A DNA stretch of 43,298 nucleotides from Humidesulfovibrio sp. (GTDB lineage: Bacteria; Desulfobacterota; Desulfovibrionia; Desulfovibrionales; Desulfovibrionaceae), in NCBI GenBank assembly GCA_031292175.1, contig JARLHQ010000013.1, positions 1 through 43,298 on the forward strand, written 5' to 3'. A model generated the notes under the pieces. That model worked only from the letters and a program-made list of their open reading frames with translations. It was not told the origin of the DNA and searched no databases. Made by a program: the position numbers and the translations under genes. Of the stretch, positions 16,027 through 23,408 are shown piece by piece. The stretch's first letter is position 1, and each line of letters opens with the position of its first letter.

Positions 16027-16551
16027 ATGATGGAGATGACGGACATCCTGCCGAAGGAGGCCTGGGCCGCGCTTGAACGGGACATTCACGAGCGTTTCGG
16101 CGTCAATGCCCACGCATACGATGCCAAGGGCTCGCCCTTCACCGGGCATGTCACCTGGGGCAACCGCCTGTGCCCGGCCCTGCGCCAGAACAAGAGCGCG
16201 GTCATGGGCATCTGCTCCGTGGCGAACCAGGCGGTGGGCGCGGAGGTGCGCGCCTCGGGCCGGGCGGCGGTGACGGACTGCGACGCCGGGCTCATGGTCA
16301 TCTGCGTGCCGGTGGTGGTGCGCGGCGAATTTGTGGGCATGCTCGGCGGCTGCGGCGGTCTGCGCGACGGCGCGGAGCCTGAAAGCTTTCTCATCGAGAA
16401 GGCGGCGGGCCTGACGGAGGAAGAAGTCACCGGGCTGTGCACCGGGATGCGCGAATACACCGAGGAAGAGGCGCAGGCGATCGCCCGCCACATCGAGGGC
16501 CGCGTGGCCGAAATCATCAAGGACTACGGGGCGCGCCAGGCTAGCGTCTAG
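16027..16551 (+). CDS. PocR-domain sensory protein without output domain
   Basis: 174 residues from ATG 16027; the frame is open upstream, but GAGG precedes this start and the protein family fits. The sequence matches the PocR ligand-binding domain, a PAS-related module named after the propanediol/cobalamin regulator. Signs are FGVNAHAYDAKGSPFTGH, the NRLCPALRQN and GICSVANQ cysteines, TDCDAGLMVICVPVVVRGEFVGMLGGCGG, and a C-terminal helix. There is no kinase, cyclase or DNA-binding part. The several conserved cysteines (LCPAL, GICS, DCD) suggest a metal, heme or thiol ligand. Its stop is 27 bp before the persulfide reductase gene, so the two are very likely one operon and perhaps one pathway. 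Confidence 0.75.
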   Translation: MMEMTDILPKEAWAALERDIHERFGVNAHAYDAKGSPFTGHVTWGNRLCPALRQNKSAVMGICSVANQAVGAEVRASGRAAVTDCDAGLMVICVPVVVRGEFVGMLGGCGGLRDGAEPESFLIEKAAGLTEEEVTGLCTGMREYTEEEAQAIARHIEGRVAEIIKDYGARQASV

Positions 16552-16578
16552 CCCTGGCCGGCCGCAAAGGAGAAGCAC

Positions 16579-18303
16579 ATGCGCGAGAACGTTGTCGTCA
16601 TCGGGGCCGTGGCCCTGGGTCCCAAGGCCGCCTGCCGCTATAAACGCCTGAACCCGGAGGCCCGGGTCATCCTGCTGGACCGCGGCAGGCGCATTTCCTA
16701 CGGCGGGTGCGGCATCCCCTATTATGTCTCCGGCGACGTGAGCGACGCCGACGAGCTGCAGTCCACCTCCTACCACATGGTGCGCAACGCGCCCTTCTTC
16801 CGCGACATCAAGGGCGTCGAGGCCCGGCCACGGACCGAGGCCCTCGCCATTGACCGCGCGGGCAAGACCGTGCGCGTGAAGAACCTCGACACCGGCGTCG
16901 AGGAGAACCTGCCCTACGACAAGCTTGTCATCGCCACGGGCAGCACCCCGCGCAAGCTTCCCATCGCCGGAGCGGACACGCCCGGCGTGTTCGCCGTGGC
17001 CGACCTGGACGCCGCCGTGGCCATCCGCGCGCAGCTCACCGCGGGCTCGGTTGGCCGGGCCGTGGTCGTGGGCGCGGGTTTCATCGGCCTGGAGATGGCC
17101 GTGGCCCTGGCCGACATGTGGGGCATTGAGACCACGGTAGTGGAGTATGCCCCCACGGTGCTGCCCACGGTGCTCTCCCCCGCGCTGGCGGCCATGGCCC
17201 AGCACCACATGGAGGAGAAGGGCGTGGGCTTCCGCCTGGGCGCGCAGGTCACGCGCATCGAGGGCGAGGGCAAGGTGGAGCGCGTGGTGGTGAAGACCGC
17301 CAGCGGCGAGGAAACCATCGAGGCCGACCTCGTGGTCATGTCCGTGGGCGTCACGCCCAACACCGCGCTGGCCAAGGCCGCGGGGCTTGAGGTCTCGCCG
17401 CGCGGCGGGCTCGTGGTGGACGAGGAGATGCGCACCTCCGATCCCGACATCTATGCGGGCGGCGACTGCGCGGAGATCAAGAACCTCGTCACCGGGCAGA
17501 ACTTCTTTTTGCCGCTGGGCTCCCTGGCCAACCGCCAGGGCCGGGTCATCGGCGACAACCTCTTTGGCCTGCACTCGCGCTTCGAGGGGGCGGCCGGGGC
17601 TTGGTGCGTCAAGCTCTTCGAGCAGAGCGCATCCGGTGTGGGGCTGACGCTCGAGGCCGCGCTCCGCGCCGGGTTCGACGCCGTCTCCGTGCTGGTGAGC
17701 CAGTTCGACCGCGCGCATTTCTATCCGGACAAGGCGTTCATGTACCTGGAGCTGGTGGCGGAGCGCGGCACCCGGCGCGTGCTCGGCGTGCAGGGCGTGT
17801 GCGCCCTGGGCGACGCGCTGGTCGGGCGCATCGGCGCGGTCTCCGCCCTCATGCCCCACAAGCCCACCACCACGGACCTCTCCGTGCTGGAGCTGCCGTA
17901 CTCCCCGCCCTTCAACTCGGCCATGGACATCGTGAACGTGCTGGGCAACGTGGGCGAGAACCTGCTCACCGGACGCAACAAGAGCATCGACCCCCTGGAG
18001 TTCGGCGCGCTGTTCGACGGGCCGGACGAGGACGGGGTTTTCTTCCTGGACTGCCGTGAGCAGCCCAGCGCCGAGCCCCTGCTCAAGGCCTACCCCGGCG
18101 TGTGGCACAACATCCCGCAGGGCCAGCTGTCCAAGCGGCTCGACGAGGTGCCGCGCGACCGCAAGGTGGTGCTGGTGTGCAACTCCGGAGCGCGCTCGTA
18201 CGAGGCCTTCGTCATCCTGGCCCACGCCGGGTTCGACAACGTGGTCAACGTGGCGGGTGGCATGTCCAGCCTGCAGAACGCCGGCGTGGACCCCAAGCTG
18301 TAG
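16579..18303 (+). CDS. FAD-dependent CoA-disulfide/persulfide reductase with C-terminal rhodanese domain
   Basis: 574 residues. The N-terminal 450 residues are a two-dinucleotide-binding flavoprotein. VVVIGAVALGPKAACR is an unusual version of the FAD loop. Redox Cys44 is in SYGGCGIPYYVSGD, the single-cysteine signature of CoA-disulfide reductases. VVVGAGFIGLEMAVALADM binds NAD(P)H, and DIYAGGDCAEI is the second FAD motif. A rhodanese domain (about 475-574) has its active Cys534 in VLVCNSGARSYEAF. This is the CoADR-Rhd/NADH-persulfide reductase architecture, which reduces CoA or protein persulfides and polysulfide in the cytoplasm. It fits a sulfur-metabolising anaerobe. It follows the PocR gene by 27 bp with AAAGGAG as ribosome site. 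Confidence 0.88.
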   Translation: MRENVVVIGAVALGPKAACRYKRLNPEARVILLDRGRRISYGGCGIPYYVSGDVSDADELQSTSYHMVRNAPFFRDIKGVEARPRTEALAIDRAGKTVRVKNLDTGVEENLPYDKLVIATGSTPRKLPIAGADTPGVFAVADLDAAVAIRAQLTAGSVGRAVVVGAGFIGLEMAVALADMWGIETTVVEYAPTVLPTVLSPALAAMAQHHMEEKGVGFRLGAQVTRIEGEGKVERVVVKTASGEETIEADLVVMSVGVTPNTALAKAAGLEVSPRGGLVVDEEMRTSDPDIYAGGDCAEIKNLVTGQNFFLPLGSLANRQGRVIGDNLFGLHSRFEGAAGAWCVKLFEQSASGVGLTLEAALRAGFDAVSVLVSQFDRAHFYPDKAFMYLELVAERGTRRVLGVQGVCALGDALVGRIGAVSALMPHKPTTTDLSVLELPYSPPFNSAMDIVNVLGNVGENLLTGRNKSIDPLEFGALFDGPDEDGVFFLDCREQPSAEPLLKAYPGVWHNIPQGQLSKRLDEVPRDRKVVLVCNSGARSYEAFVILAHAGFDNVVNVAGGMSSLQNAGVDPKL

Positions 18304-18405
18304 CGCCCGGGCGCATTGATAACGCATCAATCCCTCCGGGGGCGGGCGTCCGGCGCGAACAGCGCGGGCGTCCGCCGTCCCGCCGGGCGGCAGGAGCCTC
18401 CCCCC

Positions 18406-18849
18406 ATGCCCAGAATCTTCACCGCAGAGATCACTGTGGCGCAGTCGGACATCGACATCCAGGGCCACGTGAACAACACGCGCTACGTGGCCTGGATGCA
18501 GGACGTGGCCGTGGCGCACAGCGCGGCCCAGGGCTGGCCCATGACGCGCTACGTGGCCGAGGGCGCGGGCTGGGTGGTGCGCCAGCACACGATCACCTAC
18601 AAGCGTCCGGCGTTTCTGGGCGAGGTCATCACCGCCTGCACCTGGATCGCGGGCATCGCCCCGCGCGCCTGCCCGCGCCGCTACCTGTTCTGGCGCGCGG
18701 CCGACAAGACCGTCCTGGCCGAGGCCGAGACCCAGTGGGTGTTCATCGACCTCAAGACCGGCCGACCCACCAAGGTGCCGGAATCCTTGCGCACGGCCTT
18801 CGAGGTCGTGGAGGATGAGGCGGAAGTGAAAAAGATGTTGGAGGGGTAG
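18406..18849 (+). CDS. Hotdog-fold acyl-CoA thioesterase (4HBT family)
   Basis: 147 residues from ATG 18406 (AGGAG nine bases ahead). QSDIDIQGHVNNTRYVAWMQ is the 4-hydroxybenzoyl-CoA thioesterase-type signature: D-x-x-G-H-V-N-N-x-x-Y-x-x-W. Strands VVRQHTITYKRPAFLGEVITACTW and ETQWVFIDLKTGRP complete the hotdog. Such enzymes hydrolyse acyl-CoA or acyl-ACP thioesters; chain-length preference cannot be read. It stands between the persulfide reductase and murI with gaps of 102 and 74 bp. Confidence 0.82.
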   Translation: MPRIFTAEITVAQSDIDIQGHVNNTRYVAWMQDVAVAHSAAQGWPMTRYVAEGAGWVVRQHTITYKRPAFLGEVITACTWIAGIAPRACPRRYLFWRAADKTVLAEAETQWVFIDLKTGRPTKVPESLRTAFEVVEDEAEVKKMLEG

Positions 18850-18923
18850 CCGATTGACTCCCGCCCCGCCCCGGTGCACAACTCCCCTCGCGGCCACCAC
18901 CGCCAAGGGAGTCCCATTCCGCC

Positions 18924-19778
18924 ATGCATTCTGATTCCGCAACGTCCACCGCCCATCTGCCCATCGGGGTCTTCGACTCCGGCGTGGGCGGGTTGACCGT
19001 TTTGCGCGCGCTCAAGAAAGCGCTGCCCCATGAAGACTTTCTCTACCTGGGCGACACAGCCCGCCTGCCCTACGGCACCAAGAGCGGGGCCACCGTCGCC
19101 CGCTACGCCCTGCAGACCACCCGCGTCCTCGTGGACCAGGGCATCAAGCTGCTCGTCATCGCCTGCAACACCGCGTCCTCCGTGGCCCTGCCCGGCTTGG
19201 CCGAGGCCTACCCCGGCCTGCCTGTGGTCGGCGTCATCGAGCCCGGGGCGCGGGCTTGCTGCGCGCGCGCGCCGCATGGCCGCATCGCCGTCATCGCCAC
19301 GAACGGCACCGTGCGCGGCGCGGCATACCAGACCGCCATCCTGCGCCACCGGCCCGAGGCCACCATCGCCACCCGCTCCACGCAGCTCTTTGTCGCCCTG
19401 GCCGAGGAGGGCTGGACGCATGGCCCCGAGGTGGAGGCCGTGGCCGAGCGCTACCTCGCGCCCCTCATGGCGGAGTTTCCCGAGGGCGGGCCGGACTGCC
19501 TGGTGCTCGGCTGCACGCACTTCCCGGCCATGGCCGAGACCATACGCAAGGTGCTGCCCGAGGGCGTGTGCCTGGTGGACTCCGCCGAGACCACGGCCGA
19601 GAGCGTGGCGGAGGAGCTGGCGGAACGCGGCCTTTTGAAGCCCCGCGCAAATAGCGGCGACGGCTCTGGCTCCGTGCGCTTTTTCGCCACGGACGATCCG
19701 GAGCGCTTCGCCAGGGTCGGCGAAATCTTTCTGGGCACGCCGCTGGCCGTCGGGGACGTCACCCTGGTGGACTTGTAG
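18924..19778 (+). CDS. murI: Glutamate racemase
   Basis: 284 residues. It converts L-glutamate to D-glutamate for peptidoglycan. IGVFDSGVGGLTVLRAL holds the conserved Asp-Ser (18-19), and YLGDTARLPYGTKS follows. The two catalytic cysteines are Cys81 in VIACNTASS and Cys197 in LVLGCTHFP. The length is normal for MurI. The C-terminal segment RFFATDDPERFARVGEIFLG is also typical. The start is taken at ATG 18924, in line with family length; the ribosome site (CCAAGGGAG) lies 13 bases upstream, slightly far. Confidence 0.94.
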   Translation: MHSDSATSTAHLPIGVFDSGVGGLTVLRALKKALPHEDFLYLGDTARLPYGTKSGATVARYALQTTRVLVDQGIKLLVIACNTASSVALPGLAEAYPGLPVVGVIEPGARACCARAPHGRIAVIATNGTVRGAAYQTAILRHRPEATIATRSTQLFVALAEEGWTHGPEVEAVAERYLAPLMAEFPEGGPDCLVLGCTHFPAMAETIRKVLPEGVCLVDSAETTAESVAEELAERGLLKPRANSGDGSGSVRFFATDDPERFARVGEIFLGTPLAVGDVTLVDL

Positions 19779-19869
19779 CCGCCCCAAGAGCCGAGGCCTG
19801 GACATCGGCCCGCATCCGGGGCATTCTCTCGCGCGGCAGCCAACCCCCAACTGATTGCGGAGGACGTCC

Positions 19870-20583
19870 ATGCTTCGTCTGCACGGTCTGCGTCACGAGA
19901 GCTTTGAGAAGGAAGGCGAGATCGCCGTCTGGGCCAAGGAGCACGGCCACACCCTCACCCACACGGACCTCTGGAACGGCGAGGCCCTGCCGGGGCTCGA
20001 CACCTTCGATTTTCTCATAGTCATGGGCGGGCCCATGAACATCTACGAGCACGACAAGTTCCTCTGGCTGGCGCGGGAAAAGAGTTTTCTCAAGGCCAGC
20101 GCCGACGCGGGCAAGCGCATCCTCGGCGTGTGCCTGGGCGCGCAGCTCCTGTGCGACGTTCTGGGCGGCGCGGTCACCAAGGGCAAGCACCGCGAGATTG
20201 GCTGGCACCCGGTCACGGCCGGTCCCGACGCCGCGAAAAGCCGCGTGTTCTCCGGCCTGCCCAAGACCTATGAGGCCTTCCACTGGCACGGCGACACCTT
20301 TTCTATTCCAGAAGGCGCGTTGTGGACCGCCAAAAGCGAAGCCTGCGCGCACCAGGCCTTCAGCGCCCGCGAAGACCGCGTGGTCGGCCTGCAGTTCCAC
20401 CTGGAGACCAACGCCGAAAGCCTCGCCGCCCTGGCCACCGGCTGCGCCGACGAGATCATCGTGGACCCTGTGCAGTATCCTTACGTGCAATCCGCGGACG
20501 AGATGACTGCGCGCCCGGAGCGGCTGACCGCCCTGCGCGGGCTGCTGCACCACATCCTGGACAACATGGCCGCGCTGGGGTAG
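19870..20583 (+). CDS. Class I glutamine amidotransferase-like protein (GMP synthase GATase family)
   Basis: 237 residues from ATG 19870 (GGAGG seven bases upstream). The triad of class I amidotransferases is visible: Cys88 in ILGVCLGAQLLCDVLGG, and His177 with Glu in GLQFHLETN. FDFLIVMGGPMNIYEHD is the oxyanion-loop region, and EAFHWHGDTF is typical of this subfamily. It lacks the ATP-pyrophosphatase part of GuaA, so it is one of the stand-alone relatives that hydrolyse gamma-glutamyl bonds or act with an unknown partner. It follows murI by 91 bp. Confidence 0.85.
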   Translation: MLRLHGLRHESFEKEGEIAVWAKEHGHTLTHTDLWNGEALPGLDTFDFLIVMGGPMNIYEHDKFLWLAREKSFLKASADAGKRILGVCLGAQLLCDVLGGAVTKGKHREIGWHPVTAGPDAAKSRVFSGLPKTYEAFHWHGDTFSIPEGALWTAKSEACAHQAFSAREDRVVGLQFHLETNAESLAALATGCADEIIVDPVQYPYVQSADEMTARPERLTALRGLLHHILDNMAALG

Positions 20584-20636
20584 AAGCGCGGCCCCGCCCC
20601 GGGCGGCTGTCGCAAACTTTTTGAAGGGAGGAGCCC

Positions 20637-20924
20637 ATGGCCGAGACGGTTGAAGAACTGACCATAAGCTACGAGGAGGACGGCGTCGTCGTCACCGACG
20701 AGCTGGACAAGGTGATCCTGTCCAAAGGCGCGTGGGCCACGGTGCTCTACAAGTACCGCTCCTGGGACAAGGCCAAGAACGACTACGGCCCGGTGGCCTT
20801 CACCATCCGCCGCTACCGCAAGCAGAACGGCGAATACAAGCAGCAGAGCAAGTTCACCATCTCCAGCGAGGACCAGGCGCGCAAGATCATTGACGCCCTT
20901 GAAGGCTGGATCGGCAAAAAATAG
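20637..20924 (+). CDS. Small conserved-looking protein, function unknown
   Basis: 95 residues, with AGGGAGGAG just ahead of ATG 20637. It is soluble and beta-rich, with an acidic start (ETVEELTISYEED), then VILSKGAWATVLYKYRSWD, FTIRRYRKQNGEYKQQSKF and a C-terminal helix (DQARKIIDALEGWI). The basic, aromatic strands are reminiscent of the PC4/YdbC single-strand nucleic-acid-binding fold, but the match is weak and by eye. Good codon use and a strong ribosome site say it is real. It is the last gene of the plus-strand run and ends just before hairpin-element copy 2. Confidence 0.6.
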   Translation: MAETVEELTISYEEDGVVVTDELDKVILSKGAWATVLYKYRSWDKAKNDYGPVAFTIRRYRKQNGEYKQQSKFTISSEDQARKIIDALEGWIGKK

Positions 20925-20931
20925 ATGAGCT

Positions 20932-21088
20932 TCCGGCGCGGTGGGGGATGATCCCCCCAGACGCCGTTAGGTCAAGCGAAAGGGCTTGGGACGCGCGGAT
21001 GCGTGTCCCAAGCCCTTTCGCTTGAGGAGGGGGGAAAGGCAGGGCGGGAGTTCTTCTTGCCTCCCCTTTTCCCAAACGGCCACCGCGG
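20932..21088. repeat. Composite hairpin repeat element, copy 2
   Basis: The core hairpin has arms 20972-20991 and 21006-21025 (20 bp, perfect), continuing inward through five more pairs to the same GGAT tetraloop (20997-21000). The core is almost identical to copy 1 near 14.75 kb. At one inner position a C-G pair here replaces a T-G pair there, so pairing is kept. Upstream a further hairpin (cggcg...ggggg/ccccc...cgccg, about 20937-20968) matches the position of copy 1's leading hairpin. Downstream the shared ggggggaa, tcttgcctc, ttcccaaacggcc and ccgcg blocks show the element extends to about 21088. It again lies between convergent genes (the 95-residue protein and PhoH). I see no gene in the rest of 20925-21223. 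Confidence 0.8.
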
Positions 21089-21223
21089 CGCAGTGCCCGC
21101 CGGGGCGCGGCATTGGCCTCCGTTGCCTTGTCCTCCCCTTCGCGGGGGGCCGGGGGAGACCCTCTCCCCCGGCGGGATCAGGGGCGGCGCCCCCTGCCCG
21201 TTCCCACGCGCAGAGAACCGCGG

Positions 21224-22420
21224 CTACAGCTTGCTTTTTAGCACGATGTCCGTGATCGGGCCGCGGCTTTTTTCGCCCTTGAGCACCATGTGTGCGTAAT
21301 TCTTGTAGCCTTTCAGCTTTTTGACGGTCCAGTTCAGGCCGTTGTTGCTCTCGTTCAGGTAGGGGTTGTCCACTTGGCGCGTATCGCCCAGGCAGAAGCA
21401 CTTGACGCCTTCGCCCATGCGGGTCAGCAGCGCGCGTGTTTCCCCGCGCGAGAGGTTCTGCATCTCGTCCACGACGACGACGCAGTTTTCCAGGTTCATG
21501 CCCCGGATGTAGGCGATGGGCTGGATGATGAAGCGCTTGGGGTTCAGGCGCAGCACATCGCCCTGGGGATCCTGGAAGATGCGGTTGGCGGGCCGGAGCT
21601 CGTGGAGTTTCAGGAGCAGGTCCGTGATGTAGCGGACATACGGTCCCATCTTTTCGTCGATGTCGCCGGGCAGGTAGCCCATCTTGGCGCCAATCTCCAC
21701 CACCGGCTTTATGAGGTAGATGCGCTTGAACGGGTTGTCCTTGCGTTCGAGCGTGAGGTAGAGGGCGGCGGCCAGGGCCAGGAACGTCTTGCCGTATCCG
21801 GCCTCGGACTGCACGGAAACCAGGTCGAGGCTCGGATTGAGCATGAGTTCCAGGGCGAGGTTCTGGTACACGGTGCGCGGTTTGAGTCCCCAGATCTCGT
21901 GGGTGTAGCCGATGGGCTTGGGCCCGTCCGGTCCGTGAAACACCGGGGTGCCGGCCTCCCAGCGGAAGGAGTTCGGGACCGGTTCCTCGTCGTCCTCCAC
22001 AAAGCCCGTGTAGATCTGCGACTCGCTCTGAAACGGCACGGAGTCGCGGTAGCCCTCGCAGGAAATGCCGGACACGCGGGCCTTAAGCTGCAGGATGCGG
22101 TCATTGGTGACCAAGATGGGGTCGGCGAGAGGATGGTGGCTGACTTCGCGCAGGATGCGGTCGTCGGGGGATTCGTCGGTCGCCAGGGGCAGCGCGCTGC
22201 CGCCGGGCGGGAAGATGTGCACGTCTGGGTCGGCAAGGATGGTGGTGACGGCCTGGGCCACCACGTGCCCCAGGCGCGGATCGCGCTTCAGCTTGTCCAG
22301 TTCCGTGAGCACGGTGTACGGGATGTGGATGTTGTTGTCTTGGCCGTTTCGCAGTGCCTGGATGCACTTGGGGTTCTCAATGAGCACGTTGGTGTCGAGC
22401 ACGAAATTTTTCGATGCCAT
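21224..22420 (-). CDS. PIN-domain PhoH-family ATPase (PhoH2/YlaK type)
   Basis: 398 residues. The N-terminal PIN nuclease domain (about 1-135) has FVLDTNVLIENP with Asp9, TVLTELDKLK with Glu40, and ILVTNDRILQLKA with Asp107, the metal-binding acids of the fold. The C-terminal PhoH ATPase domain (about 175-398) has the phosphate loop SEAGYGKT (205-212; Tyr instead of the usual Thr), IYLIKPVVEIG, the Walker B VVVVDEMQNLS and CLGDTRQVDNP. PIN-PhoH proteins are RNA helicase/ribonucleases, sometimes encoded with an antitoxin-like partner; none is seen here. AGGGAT precedes ATG 22420. A 225-bp gap separates it from the upstream CBS gene. Confidence 0.9.
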   Translation of the reverse strand: MASKNFVLDTNVLIENPKCIQALRNGQDNNIHIPYTVLTELDKLKRDPRLGHVVAQAVTTILADPDVHIFPPGGSALPLATDESPDDRILREVSHHPLADPILVTNDRILQLKARVSGISCEGYRDSVPFQSESQIYTGFVEDDEEPVPNSFRWEAGTPVFHGPDGPKPIGYTHEIWGLKPRTVYQNLALELMLNPSLDLVSVQSEAGYGKTFLALAAALYLTLERKDNPFKRIYLIKPVVEIGAKMGYLPGDIDEKMGPYVRYITDLLLKLHELRPANRIFQDPQGDVLRLNPKRFIIQPIAYIRGMNLENCVVVVDEMQNLSRGETRALLTRMGEGVKCFCLGDTRQVDNPYLNESNNGLNWTVKKLKGYKNYAHMVLKGEKSRGPITDIVLKSKL

Positions 22421-22645
22421 TAGGATCCCTTGGGCTTTTGGTTTCGGCCTCCCGAGCGGGCCGACAGGGTCCCCAGTCGTCGTGCTATGTTGTTGTGTCC
22501 TTGCGACTCACCTCCCGCGCGGGCCATCCTGGCCTTTGGTTGTTAAAGATTCTCTAAACTTTCGTCCGGGGGAAATCCAGGGCAAAAATGCGGCGGGTGC
22601 GTGACGATGCGGTGACGCGGCAAAAAGGGGGAGCGGGTGGTTGGG

Positions 22646-23323
22646 TTATTTCTCCACCAGGGTGGTGCGGCCGTCCTCCACGTAGAAGAGAAGGTGGTGC
22701 TTGGCCTTCAGGCTGGCGATGAGGTCGGGCAGGGTTCGCTCGCCCATGTCGACGATGCGCACGTAGGCGTTGCGGTAGATGGGGTCGCCGTGGTCGTGGG
22801 AAGTGAACACGGAGCCGATGCGCACGCCCTCGGCGCGCAGAAAGTCGAGCAGGCCGGAAAGGGGGCCGGGCTTGGACTCCAGGCGGACGGCGATCTGCGG
22901 TCCGCCGCGTTGCAGGCCTGAGGCGGTGCACAGGAAGCGCAGCACGTCGGCCACGGTGACGATGCCCAAGATGCGCCCGGCCTCGTCGGTCACAGGCAGG
23001 CCGCCGAACTTTTGGCGCATGAGGATGTTCGCCACCATGTCCATGGGGGTGATAAGCGAGACCTTTGTCGGTTCTGCGCTCATGATGTCGGCCGCGCGCA
23101 GGTTGGACAGATTGCCGCCTGAGACGGAGTCGCCGGGGAGGTATTTGGAGGGCATGGCGTCGCGTATGTCGCGGTCGGAAACAATGCCCACAAGAATGCC
23201 CTTCTCATCAATGACCGGAAACTGCCGCACCTTCTTTGTGCGCATGATCTCCGCAGCGTCGACGACGGTGGTTTTCAGGCCCAGCGTGATGACATTCCTG
23301 GTCATCCAGTCGCGTACGAGCAT
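22646..23323 (-). CDS. CBS-pair protein with C-terminal ACT-like domain
   Basis: 225 residues. Two CBS motifs fill the N-terminal two thirds: VRDWMTRNVITLGLKTTVVDAAEIM with VGIVSDRDIRD, then ADIMSAEPTKVSLITPMD with LGIVTVADVLRFL. They form a Bateman module that usually binds adenine nucleotides. The last 75 residues (QIAVRLESKPGPLSGLLDFLRAEG) have the ACT-domain pattern, suggesting regulation by a small molecule. The layout resembles AcuB-type proteins, whose function is poorly known. The ribosome site GGGGAGG is strong. A promoter at 23359-23388 lies after galE, so it can be transcribed independently of galE. Confidence 0.8.
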   Translation of the reverse strand: MLVRDWMTRNVITLGLKTTVVDAAEIMRTKKVRQFPVIDEKGILVGIVSDRDIRDAMPSKYLPGDSVSGGNLSNLRAADIMSAEPTKVSLITPMDMVANILMRQKFGGLPVTDEAGRILGIVTVADVLRFLCTASGLQRGGPQIAVRLESKPGPLSGLLDFLRAEGVRIGSVFTSHDHGDPIYRNAYVRIVDMGERTLPDLIASLKAKHHLLFYVEDGRTTLVEK

Positions 23324-23358
23324 AGATGGGTGCCTCCCCTTGGTTGGTCAATATCTAT

Positions 23359-23388
23359 AATTTACACCCGTCTGATCGGAAATGTCAA
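23359..23388 (-). promoter_or_regulatory. Sigma-70 promoter for the CBS-ACT gene
   Basis: On the minus strand TTGACA (23388-23383) is followed after 18 bp by TAAATT (23364-23359), in a short AT-rich island between the galE stop and the CBS-ACT start. The leader would be about 30 nt. Confidence 0.6.
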
Positions 23389-23408
23389 AGGCATGGGCCG
23401 CGCTGCGA

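Noticed and set aside
15793..18942. 1049-residue minus-strand open frame across the PocR and persulfide reductase genes
   Set aside because: Shadow of the plus-strand genes; His/Gly/Ala-rich composition, no domains, no ribosome site.
21224..22420. PIN domain of the PhoH protein as a toxin of a toxin-antitoxin pair
   Set aside because: No small antitoxin-like gene lies upstream; the upstream neighbour is a CBS-ACT gene 225 bp away with its own promoter.
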